A stretch of 64,000 bases of DNA, taken from Galaxea fascicularis (taxonomy: Eukaryota > Cnidaria > Anthozoa > Scleractinia > Euphylliidae). Location: contig OX419341.1 of assembly GCA_948470475.1 (NCBI GenBank), forward strand, positions 25,809,278-25,873,277, written 5' to 3'. This document shows positions 1-9,236 of this stretch, in pieces. The notes under the pieces are model-generated. The model saw only the letters and a program-made list of their open reading frames with translations, was not told the DNA's origin and ran no database searches. The number at the start of each line of letters is the position of its first letter. Position 1 is the first letter of the stretch. The position numbers and the translations under genes are program-made.

Positions 1-243
1 AGCGGCCATTTCACACCTTAGCAGTACCGAATCACGATGACATTGAAGCACCTGTCTACTTTTAATGAGAGTTTGCCTCAACTGGAATTATGAATTTTTC
101 CCGCCGAGGAATCTGATTAGCGTACTCAATACCTCGACAACTAGCGGTCCAAACTTCTCTTCGATATCACCATTAGGAGGCACTTCGGGGATCAAGTTGT
201 TCTATAACAAAGAATTACAAAATGAAAACTAACGGATGTTATC

Positions 244-300
244 TAGTCTCCTTCGCAGCCGTTTTTTTGGGATCCCAAAACACGGCTGCGAAGGAGACTA
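244..300. repeat. Foldback with 19-bp perfect arms
   Basis: Arm 244-262 (TAGTCTCCTTCGCAGCCGT) is the exact reverse complement of 282-300, with a 19-base spacer. It is probably the paired ends of an internally deleted transposon. No coding capacity. Confidence 0.8.
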
Positions 301-865
301 CTAGTTATCGAGCATGCACGTAATTAAAAAGTATATTTGCTGGGCCAAGAGTTACAAAACGTTTTGGCGGTAGGAAAAAATTTCATATCTTTACCGTTAT
401 CTTTCGGGATTATAGTGCTCAAGGTTACTGATTTACTTTCACAACCGTCATGTAGTTTGAATAGCAAATCAAGTTGAGGGCATGTTCGATTCCAATAAAA
501 CGGAATGGTATATGGCAAATTACACCACACTTCGATGCTAAAACAGAGTTTTCTTTGGTCGCTCAAACAAAGTGAAAAATATCATTTCAAGGTCTGATTG
601 ACAAAACCCTTTTGTTTGATTAACAAGCTTGGTGTAACGCTGTGTGCAGTTTTACCAGGACTTCCTCTCCTTGCAAAGAATTTTGACAATCGATTTATTT
701 TCAGGGCGTAGCTCTATCTGAACGGCAAGCTTACTGGTATAAGTTTAGACAATCATAGCCCCATCTTGGGATGCAAGAAAAACAACTTGGTATCTAGCTG
801 TAACCAAAACAACTTGCTTGCGCATGACTCAAAAACCACCGCTGGCGGCGTCACAGCTGACCTAC
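301..865. other. Unassigned sequence near left edge
   Basis: Minus-strand positions 324-566 hold an 80-codon open frame with several Cys, but I find no supported splice junction in a phase that joins it to the exon at 866-1047. It may be a further exon of the Ser/Thr-rich gene or chance. Bases 1-243 show nothing I can name. Confidence 0.3.
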
Positions 866-1047
866 CTGGATCATGGAAGACTGACTGCCAGTGAGCGTGG
901 ATGGACTGGGTGCCACTGTTGGGTGTAAATTCTCAGATGGTGGGCTGGCACTGGCATTCAAATTGGAAGCTGGAGACACATGTATGGTGGAGGCGTTTCC
1001 AGTGATACTTGCAGTTGAAGAGGGCTGAATACTGCTTGTTTCCCTGA
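866..1047 (-). CDS. Candidate exon of an unidentified Ser/Thr/Pro-rich protein (partial gene)
   Basis: On the minus strand an open frame runs from an acceptor (TAG ending at 1048) to a donor (CAG|GTAGGT, exon end 866). It encodes about 60 residues dominated by Ser, Thr, Pro, Asn and Ala (for example RETSSIQPSSTASITGN), with no Cys. The composition fits a mucin-like stalk or a disordered linker. It joins in phase to the candidate exon at 2747-2810. The gene's remaining exons would lie to the left of the window or are too short to recognise. I do not know the family; an intrinsically disordered nuclear protein is an equal possibility. Confidence 0.45.
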
Positions 1048-1281
1048 CTACTACAAATTTGTAGATAAAATACTCTTTTGCTGACTGATTAAAGACAGGA
1101 CCTTGTCACAGTAGGATTTTTTTTTATCAAAAAAGTAAAAGAAAGATGTTCAAAAATAACGGGGACCAACAATGGACAAAAAAGTATTCTTTGAGTTTCA
1201 AATTCAATATTTTCATCTAGGCCAGGCATAAGACATGGAAAACTGCCTTGAATATGATAAGCCATCCACCATGCAGCTCTC

Positions 1282-1409
1282 TTATTATATCTCTCAGTTA
1301 GTACGCGCGCTGTGATTGGTCAATTGTGCGGGCCGTACTCTACCGTACGGCCCACTAAATTTGAAAGTTTCCTTTTCCGCGCTCCTGATTAACCTCAGAG
1401 ATATAATAA
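1282..1409. repeat. Short TIR element (MITE)
   Basis: The ends are TTATTATATCTCT (1282-1294) and its reverse complement (1397-1409). The interior is GC-richer and contains a small palindrome (GGGCCGTACTCTACCGTACGGCCC). It is non-coding and abuts the next foldback element. Confidence 0.6.
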
Positions 1410-1412
1410 ATG

Positions 1413-1571
1413 TCTTACTAGCCTCGTTTTCTCGGTCCGTACTGTAAGTTACGGATCCTCGTTTTTTCCCGTTGATTTATGGCCCGCGCGCTTCGCGCTT
1501 AGGCCATAAGTGAACGGGAAAAAAACTCGGTTTCTAACTTACAGTACGGACCTCGAACTCGGTTAGTAAGA
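1413..1571. repeat. Long foldback element
   Basis: The sequence is close to a single hairpin. The outer arms TCTTACTA...TTAGTAAGA enclose complementary blocks (CCGTACTGTAAGTTA and TAACTTACAGTACGG; CCCGTTGATTTATGGCC and GGCCATAAGTGAACGGG). This is typical of a MITE built only from long inverted repeats. Confidence 0.75.
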
Positions 1572-2746
1572 GGTATATATTATACTCCACTGAAATAAAT
1601 GCCAAAGCAAAGATACAAATAGTTCTACACATTTATTGATAAACTGTTAGAGATCTCTATTTGACGGTAAGCGAAAGCATGATAAAAAAAGACGGCGCGT
1701 GGAGAGTAAGGACGATAGGACAGTAAGTTTACCCACAGTTGCCAGCAACAGCAGCTGCGTGATATCAGTGCATACAACTTGCGTTAAAACATTTGAATAA
1801 AAATGGGCAAAGTCGACGTCGTTATGAAAATAAATTAAGATAAATCTTTATGAAATTTCTTTTGTTTCTAATATCGTAACTTCTACTCGAGTTGTCATCC
1901 GATCCCCCATCCCCAACGAAAAAAAAGGCTAAGGAAACGAACATAAACGGGGTTAAAAAAAATTACCCGTACCGCCTGCAAGTAATTTTTTACGCGGCTT
2001 TTTACATATTTTCAATTGGATGATACGCGAGAAAGAAAATAGTCGTGTCTTGGAAGCGCATGTAAAATAAAATTACAATGTTCAGGATAAGGTAGTTTTG
2101 ACATGGCTATGTTTCTCTATCCACAAATTAAACGGGCTCCATTAACCATGCCCGTTTGGTTGAACAGAAAAAGAATAACATGTCAAGTCTGTCAATGACT
2201 GCGGAAAAACATGTCTGGATCTTTTGTAAATGAGGGCATCATGAATTACAACGAGTTCTTCGCCAAGGACAAAAAAAATAATAATAATCTTGACTGACTT
2301 ATTCTTCGCTGTTTGTCTCCCAATGACGAGAGTTAATTTCCATATTGAATAATTACTTTTTATCTGCTGTTATGTAAGGAAACATTCATGCAAAATAATT
2401 CTTAAAAACATGACATCGCACGGAAAACTCAAAATGCGATCCAAATGCGACTGGTTGCAATACCAAAGCTGTCTACCTAACCATAACAATTACAAGAGCC
2501 CTCTAAAGCTTTCACGTAAAGAATAATAATTAAAAGTGCTAATTCATTATTTGCAATGAAAACTTTGGCGGCTTAAGGTGACCGACTCCCTGAGTCGGAC
2601 CGGAGGTTGTCGTAAAATTGATTTTGTCGTTCTCACAAAATGTGGTTCGGCTTTACCAGTAAGGCATTATTTACAACATTTTTGAAAACCAGATTAACAG
2701 GACAATTTTATAAAAATGGTAATACGTGAAGAAATTTTTAATTTAC

Positions 2747-2810
2747 CTGTTGATGACGTTGTGGACTGACTAAATGACGATCCAGAATAGACATAAAGGA
2801 AGCATATAAC
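2747..2810 (-). CDS. Candidate upstream exon of the Ser/Thr-rich gene
   Basis: A 64-nt minus-strand segment lies between acceptor CTTGACTTAG and donor CAG|GTAAAT. One frame gives a Ser/Thr-rich end (YSGSSFSQSTTSST), and its leftover base completes a codon with the 866-1047 exon. The matching composition and phase are the only evidence. A second frame is also open, so this is a tentative call. Confidence 0.35.
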
Positions 2811-3770
2811 CTAAGTCAAGAAAAAATAAACAATTGAAGAAGAAGGAAATTCATCTTATATAAAGGTTAAAAAACCCATTTCCACCGCTCTCATGATTTG
2901 TATTAATTCTCTAATTTTCACTGAAATTAACAGCACCATGTTCGTGTTACGACTTTTAGACGTTTGATGCTTTTCCTATACCTTCCAAGTAATGTATGTG
3001 TCCGAACTTCGTGCGGCCATTCTTCGTGTTAACGTCAAGGTTGATCTTCGTAACCAGGCACAAAATCACTGAGACAGTTATCAGAGTGGAGAAAGCGCCT
3101 TAGTAAACCAACTGCAGATTTTCTTGGAGCTCAAAAATTCATTAACGACAAAAAAGTTACATGGCTGCGCTAACTGACGAAACTGTGCATAATTTGACCA
3201 AGGAGCGATTGGTTATTATTAATTAATGACCACCGATCGTCTAAGATATATATGGGCATGTTTTATTAAGCAGGTGATGGATAAATTTTACTGAGGTGGT
3301 CGGCAGACAAAATGAACCACAAACAAAGGAAATAGAAGTTAGATCAATAGAAAAACCCCTATGCGGTTAAGAGAAGTTTCTTTATTTTTTCTTTGCACCC
3401 GTTGAGGAATTTGAAAAGTCTCCCGAAAGTCTCCATTGGTTTTGTTGTGCCCGTTTCCAAGGTATCCCGTCGAAATTAACTCCACCTGCTCAAATTCAAA
3501 TGATTTGATTGGCTGTTATGTTATTTAGTCGATGCGTGCTGCCTACTGAAGCCAAAATCATGGTTTTCCTTAGTCCCTCTCGTTTTTTAATCCACTTGCC
3601 TGGTTTTCTTTTAACATAGAATTATCGAATCTTCTAATCTGTAGCTGAAATGGCCCTGAAATACCACTCGTCTTTTCTCGTACTAGTGACTAGTATCTTT
3701 CTTAATTTTAACAATATGGCTGGTACTTAATCATAACGTAGAGACAGGGAATAACACCTTCAGCACTGGG
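2811..3770. other. Intergenic sequence
   Basis: AT-rich; no open frame with plausible splice sites and no repeat family that I recognise. Confidence 0.4.
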
Positions 3771-3778
3771 CTGCGAAC

Positions 3779-3962
3779 AGTCTCTCATTTGCTCTTAAAT
3801 CTGTGAAACGAACGCGATATGCAAGCAACAAAGCCTCAAGGCGGTAGTTTCGTAAGCCGACGCCAGTTACCAGCGTAACTGGCGCCCACGAAACTACCGG
3901 CTTGCGGATTCGCCGCTCTCATATCGCGTTCGTTTCACAGATTTTAGAGCAAAGGAGAGACT
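3779..3962. repeat. MITE with about 43-bp inverted arms
   Basis: Left arm 3779-3821 and right arm 3920-3962 are near-perfect reverse complements (core ATCTGTGAAACGAACGCGAT). The interior folds again: CGCCAGTTA pairs with TAACTGGCG, and GGTAGTTTCGT pairs with ACGAAACTACC. Confidence 0.75.
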
Positions 3963-4379
3963 GCTCACAGTCTATTTCAGCGTTGATGTGCTTTAATAAT
4001 CAGTTGATACTAATATTAATCCATGGTGAGCAAGTTATGTTCGTTTTTTTGTTTTTGGTATGAGATGTAACCATAGTAATTCTATAACCTCTTAAAAACA
4101 CCCTTAATTTTAGCTTCAGGTGTTAAGGACCTACAGCGGTAGGTCTAGTTTGGTAAACAAACTAGACATTTCATACAACTACCACCTACACCTCCTTTGG
4201 GTCGTCCATGGAGGAGGGGGGAGGGGTCCATGGGGGGACGTGTCCGCAATGTGGTAACTATCCCAAGATACATGCGTGACTTACCTGAGGGTCTCATCGT
4301 TGTAATGTCATTTGTTTACCCACGGAACACCAAAGAGCTCAAGAGAACTCATCCAAACATGTCCGTGCATCCCAGATCG

Positions 4380-4529
4380 AATTGGAAGAGGGGAAAAACG
4401 GAGCACCCGGAGAAAAACCTCTTGGCGCAGAGTAGAGAACCAACAACAAACTCAACCCACATATGGCGCCAGGGCCGGGCCACATTGGTGGAAGGCGAGC
4501 GCTCTCACCACTGCACCAATCCTGCTCCC
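4380..4529 (-). mobile_element. tRNA-derived SINE, minus strand (family A)
   Basis: Read on the minus strand it has a tRNA-like head (GTGAGAGCGCTCGCCTTCCA) and the motif GTTGGTTCTCTACTCTGC followed by TTTTTCTCCGGGTGCTCC. The same module occurs at 33220-33407 and 52651-52800. It is therefore a dispersed Pol III SINE, and the open frames over it are not genes. Confidence 0.75.
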
Positions 4530-4692
4530 CTCGTTGGTTTCTGCTACCTAACAAAAACTAAACCAGCTTAGCCCAAGTCCATTTGCGTTTGGTGTTTCCA
4601 TAGAAAATACTAGGTAGGCACTGGTATATTCCTTGGCCCGCCGTTTATCTTTCCGAAGCCGATAATCTGGCATTAATTTGCAGAATTATACT

Positions 4693-4864
4693 ACAGTGGA
4701 ACTCCGCCATACGACCACCTCGTTATTATGACCACTTTTTTGTGGCCTGAACTGCATAAGCTCACTTATTTTCTTATTATTAAAGTCCCATTAATCCAAC
4801 CACCTCGTTAATACGACCAAAGTTTCATGGCCCGACAGTGGTCGTATTGACGGGGTTACACTGT
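4693..4864. repeat. Short TIR element, CAGTG ends
   Basis: It begins ACAGTGGAACTCCG and ends GGGGTTACACTGT, with internal repeats of CACCTCGTTAATACGACCA type. A diverged relative without clear ends is at about 34738-34915. Confidence 0.5.
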
Positions 4865-4869
4865 ACTTG

Positions 4870-5754
4870 ATAACATCTTCGCAGTTGGGATGAATGGTGA
4901 TTCAGTGTTAATGCAGCAAGTATACATTTTTAGAATGCCTGCCTTTTTCATGTAAATATTTATAAGAAGAAAATTCAAACTTGCTCGCAAAATAGTTTCA
5001 TATAAACTAGCAGTAACCAGTGGTTAGGAAGTGCGGGCGGTCGTCTGTTGCGAGATGGAAAAGCAATTGAGGATAGTGTGGGAGAAGCGAGGGAAAGCGT
5101 GGGGTTGTGGATTCCTGCTGTAGATTTATAATTAGTTGTTTGCGTTACTAATATAACTATTATTGTTGTAATTATTGATATGGTTGTTATTATTATTATT
5201 GTCAGTGATGTTAGGAGTACTGTCAACAGAAGAAACCAAGTCGAAATTGACAGAAAGAAATAAGAATTTTTGTATTTTAGAGGTAGAACATTCAGAAAGT
5301 AGTTCTTCCTCAAGTGGGTAATGGAATAGGAGTTTGGAAATGTAGGTCTTAGAGGGAGATGGTAAAATTGCCGGAAAACTTAACTGAACGGCTGAATGGG
5401 GTGGACGCAGAGAAGACGCTCTTGAAATGGAACGATGAAACTTGTATTGAAAATAAACGCAATTACTTACGTAAGTCAAAACAGTAACACGTTTTCAAGA
5501 AAAGTAAATGACAGGAACATGTGTACAAGTACAAGGTCAACAACGATGAAACCTAACTATCAAAAACTAACTGCTACTTGATGGCTTAAGTAAACTAACT
5601 TTTTTGTTCATGTCGGATTTTGTATTGCGCATTATTAGGTCTAAATCAACACAACACTTTTGTTGTGCATGTCTATTTTGCTACTACCCTGGGTGCCATA
5701 GGTTATTTTTTTCGTTTGGTCACACGAATAATCAACCTCATTTCCTTGCTGTGC
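4870..5754. other. Intergenic sequence
   Basis: It contains an (AAT/ATT)n-like tract at about 5155-5205 and several chance open frames that lack convincing splice sites. No gene supported. Confidence 0.4.
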
Positions 5755-5850
5755 TGTCGCCTGGGAAACCACGCTTTTACTAAGCCAATCGTAGCTCTTG
5801 TTTCATGTCGGCTGGGAAACCACGCTTTTCGTAAGCCAATCACAATTGTT
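5755..5850. repeat. Imperfect direct repeat with CCAAT motifs
   Basis: Two copies of a roughly 40-bp unit containing TGGGAAACCACGCTTTT and AAGCCAATC sit side by side. They make the open frame at 5620-5898 repeat its residues. Probably the interior of a non-autonomous element. Confidence 0.45.
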
Positions 5851-5934
5851 GTTTCCTTTGAAGAACCAATCAACGAACTAGTTCAACTTCTGAACTAATT
5901 TGTCACATGGAAATGAGGTTGCGTACTCCTGTGA

Positions 5935-6024
5935 CCAGAGGTTATTTTTTCTCCTCGGCGCTTTGCGCCTCGTTAACGCGGCTTCGCCGCCAACCAGTAT
6001 CGATAAGAAAAAAATATCCTCTGG
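5935..6024. repeat. Foldback element
   Basis: CCAGAGGTTATTTTTTCT (5935 on) pairs with AGAAAAAAATATCCTCTGG (6006-6024). The interior has a second palindrome, CGCTTTGCG. Confidence 0.6.
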
Positions 6025-6060
6025 AACCCAGGGTATTTTGCTACATGTAATTGATAAAGC

Positions 6061-6134
6061 CCGCACACGTGAGGAAACGGCTGAGCTAACTGCCTCGCGA
6101 GGAATTTTGCTCAGCTCTTTCCTCACGTGTGCGG
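6061..6134. repeat. Hairpin with 17-bp arms
   Basis: CCGCACACGTGAGGAAA (6061-6077) is the reverse complement of 6118-6134, and a GAGCT/AGCTC extension continues inside. It lies 37 bp beyond the 5935-6024 foldback and may be part of the same insertion. Confidence 0.6.
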
Positions 6135-6362
6135 CGGGTTTAATGTGTTTTGAGAAATATTTTGGATACCAAGAAGAGCTGTCGTGATTTCATGAGATTT
6201 CAGTTGCATGGTTGAACATTGACCTTGAGAAGCAAATTTTGCATGTTGTAAACGCTGGACGTGACATGTGCTTCGGAAAACTACATTTGCTAATTCAAGT
6301 GAAAATTCACATGACCCATGCCATAGACCTTGAACTCAACACCAGGGCCTTTGCTCTGCCGT

Positions 6363-6397
<35 letters not shown>

Positions 6398-6599
6398 AAG
6401 GAATGCTAAGAATGTGCCCACATTTTGCTTCAAGTCAGCTCTAGCGCTGTACGCTAGTACAGACTAATCTTGACGTCGGTGGTTAGCGGCACTAGTACAA
6501 AGCACAAGTTGTTGGGGGAGCAGTTAATCATGAAGGAAACATGATGCAATCTCCATTGATTTGCGATTTCATGGTGTTTCACTTTCAGTGTCGTTAATA

Positions 6600-7035
6600 A
6601 TTTGTCGACTGATATCGGAAATCGATGACCAATTGATTGCAAAAGATTTTTTATTTTATTGATTGGTACCGATTGCCGACGATTGTCATCGATTATTGAT
6701 TTCCATATTTTTGGGAGGTCAATTATTCTTCTGAGCAACGAATCACTCTCCCACTTCAACAGCAAAAAAGTGGTGAACCTGGTTGATAGTCAAAATACAC
6801 CTGACACATATCCCGCGTTATTTTGCACCAGCGGAACTAAACTAGAATTGATCGAAAGCAATCAGCTTGACAGCAAACGATAGACAATAATAATCGATGG
6901 CAATCAATAGCAATTTGGGGACTCAAGCGTGTGATTATCGATTGGCCGGTAGCAGTAAACCCCGCAGTTAACTGTCATCTATGTTATTGCCCTGACTGAC
7001 CCTGACTGACCCTGACTGATCGATCGATTTCCGAG
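6600..7035. promoter_or_regulatory. Cluster of ATCGAT/ATTGAT motifs upstream of the folate receptor gene
   Basis: About ten ATCGAT, ATTGAT or ATCAAT hexamers occur in roughly 430 bases, including a doubled ATCGATCGAT near 7019, followed by the next gene about 270 bases downstream. CUT/ONECUT and PBX-type homeodomain factors bind such sequences. The regulatory role is inference. Confidence 0.35.
6990..7019. repeat. Three tandem copies of a 10-mer
   Basis: CCCTGACTGA is repeated three times just before the doubled ATCGAT. Confidence 0.6.
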
Positions 7036-7311
7036 GAACGACTGTCATCGTTTGTATGAAGGTTAGTTAAAGATATAGTTAGAAACGACTTGCAACACAA
7101 TTTGACCCTATCCGTTAATACGACCAAATTTCCATGGTAATACCATGCCAAACACAAGTTCCCGCGAGAACCCAGATGATTGGTTGTGCGGGAAATCAGC
7201 AGTGATCGTTGATTGGTTGAAACAGTTGTATGCGACTTCAAGTGCCCACAACAGTCCACTAACTGCCCACTAACTGACTTGAAGAGCAGTGTTGTCTTTG
7301 CGTGCGATCAG

Positions 7312-7457
7312 GTAAGCGTTTTTACAGTGCTTGTATTCCACCAACTTAACAAACTACGTTCCTATTCGATGGCAGTCTTATAATCGCGTTACTGAAAATG
7401 ACTATCACGGGTTATCAGAGCGTTTGTAACGTGTTTTAAACCTTTGCTTTTGTATAG
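7312..7457 (+). other. Probable 5' UTR intron of the folate receptor gene
   Basis: A strong donor (ATCAG|GTAAGC) at 7312 and an acceptor (TTTTGTATAG) ending at 7457 bracket about 146 bases just upstream of the ATG at 7485. This would place the transcription start before 7312. Confidence 0.5.
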
Positions 7458-7484
7458 TGTGCACGTGCTAGCTGTAGTTGCAAG

Positions 7485-8270
7485 ATGGCGAAAGTGTTGG
7501 TGTTTACGCTGGCGGCTTTATCCGTGATTTCTTCATCTCTGCCCATAACAGACGAAGAGATTGATAAATTTTTGGATGTCTGCATCGACGCGAAACACCA
7601 CAAAAGCAAACCCGGGCCCGAAGCTGACATGTTCAACAAGAAATTCCACTGCACGCCGTGGCGAAACCACGCGTGCTGTAAAGCGAACACGACGTTCAGT
7701 ATCCAAGCCGACGGAGCAGTAACGCTCTACAACATGCACTGGAATCAGTGTGGAAAACACATGTCACCAAAGTGCCGCAGATACTTTGAGATAGACACCT
7801 GCATGTATGAATGCTCACCTTACATGAAACCCTGGATTAGAGTCGACCCGAAATCGAAGAAGACGCGCAAGGAACGTTTCAGAGACGTACCTATGTGCAA
7901 GAAAGATTGTGACGAATGGTTCGACGCTTGTAAGAGCGATTACACTTGTTCTGATAACTGGGGCAACTTTACAACTTGGAACTGGACCACGGGCATGTGC
8001 AAGATGGAGTGCAAGACCTTCCAAGAGTATTTCGGTGGACCTGAAAATTTCTGCAATAAAATCTTCAACTACTCGTGGAAATACACCGAGGGTCAGGCTG
8101 GGGAAGATTGCATGACGTTGTGGCCGAATGGTACCACCAACATCAACAAGAAAGTTGCCGAAAAGTATGCTCGGGAGCGCTTAACTACAGGTTCATCCGC
8201 GTCAAAGCTTGCCACGTGCACTGGCATGGCGACAGTAGTTTTACTGGCCGGCTGGGTTCATGCTGTTTAG
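7485..8270 (+). CDS. Folate receptor family, GPI-anchored protein
   Basis: A 261-residue protein of the folate receptor/riboflavin-binding family. These are cell-surface proteins that bind folate or a related ligand; some members (JUNO) act in adhesion instead. A signal peptide covers about residues 1-19. The cysteine-rich domain spans about 33-209 and has exactly 16 cysteines, the family number. Family landmarks are visible: WNQCG (86-90), DTCMYECSPYMKPW (104-117), VPMCKKDCDEWF (136-146) and NWTTGMC (166-172). N-glycosylation sequons are at N68, N161, N166, N195 and N215. A small-residue stretch near 236-240 followed by a hydrophobic tail (249-261) fits a GPI signal. The coding region has no intron; vertebrate FOLR genes are split. 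The ATG sits in AAGATGG. Ligand specificity cannot be read with certainty, because the pterin-binding Asp of human FOLR1 aligns one residue away from D76. Confidence 0.93.
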   Translation: MAKVLVFTLAALSVISSSLPITDEEIDKFLDVCIDAKHHKSKPGPEADMFNKKFHCTPWRNHACCKANTTFSIQADGAVTLYNMHWNQCGKHMSPKCRRYFEIDTCMYECSPYMKPWIRVDPKSKKTRKERFRDVPMCKKDCDEWFDACKSDYTCSDNWGNFTTWNWTTGMCKMECKTFQEYFGGPENFCNKIFNYSWKYTEGQAGEDCMTLWPNGTTNINKKVAEKYARERLTTGSSASKLATCTGMATVVLLAGWVHAV

Positions 8271-9236
8271 CTTTAATAATGTTTACGATAATCGCTTCCA
8301 CTGTGTGACACTGAAAACGTTCCGTGTTGACCTTGCGTTATCCACTGTTCAATGTTGTAATCAAAAAGTAACTATAATTTTGCCAGCAGATCAGTTTACG
8401 GATTTTGTTGGGTTAATTTCGTCGTGTCTTTTATGCCCCTGCATAATTTTAATGTACAAATCTTCTAAGCATTCCACCGACAGCCGACCCCGAGGCTGCT
8501 CTCTTATTGTTTTCCAATTGGCACCCAATCGATCAAACGACAGGGCCACTTATTTACATACCATTGCATGACAACAGTGAACATTGTTATATGCTTCGTT
8601 CTGCAAAAGCCTCCAGTGCCTGCAAACGAGGGGGAACAAAGTGGTCTTGTATTCTGTGGTTGCTAATTTTTGAAGATTTTATCTTTTATCTTGCGTGACT
8701 TGACGCATTTCCTTAAAAGCTGTAAAATGTCTGACTTACGGGCATTTAGTTTTTTCGAGACCCTTCCCGGCTGCCGGGCATAAAGCCACAGCGTATTTCA
8801 TTGCTCTGTCTTTTCATTCTGCTTCGAGATGAGGAATACGGGAGTGCGAGAGCAATAGCTTCATTGCGATGTTTTGTTTTTCGTTTTTCTCCGACTCCGG
8901 AGAGGTGGGACTGCGGGATTACTAGTTTCATTGCGATATTTTTTCAGTTTTCTCCGACTGTAGCAAATGAGTTGCAATGTTGTCTCAAATAAGCCCAAAC
9001 AGGTTCTCAAACCACTGCCCTATCTATTGCTGCTAGTACCAGGGGTGGTAAAACATTGTCACATATTTAACAGACGGGTGCACAAGAGGGTCGAAACACA
9101 AACTTCGTTCCATATTACTATACCAGTAATAATGCTACTTAGAAATGGATATCCCCAGAAGGCAAGCAGACTGTTCGTTTCACCCTAGAAACCTAGCATC
9201 TTGTCAATGTACCTCAATTTTTTTTTGATAAATAAA
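8271..9236 (+). other. Probable 3' UTR of the folate receptor gene
   Basis: No gene is seen. An AATAAA hexamer at 9231-9236 follows a T-rich run and is the best downstream polyadenylation signal. Two partly similar blocks containing TTTTCTCCGACT lie at about 8885-8900 and 8945-8960. Confidence 0.4.

Noticed and set aside
4197..4571. Overlapping open frames on both strands
   Set aside because: They lie over a minus-strand tRNA-derived SINE, whose GC-rich head keeps several frames open.
4975..5479. Two minus-strand open frames with Asn/Ile runs
   Set aside because: The runs come from an (AAT)n tract; no homologous-looking segment, and flanking splice sites are weak.
5620..5898. 92-codon plus-strand open frame with a repeated CRLGNHAF motif
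   Set aside because: The repeat comes from a direct DNA repeat with CCAAT motifs; no splice context and no family resemblance.
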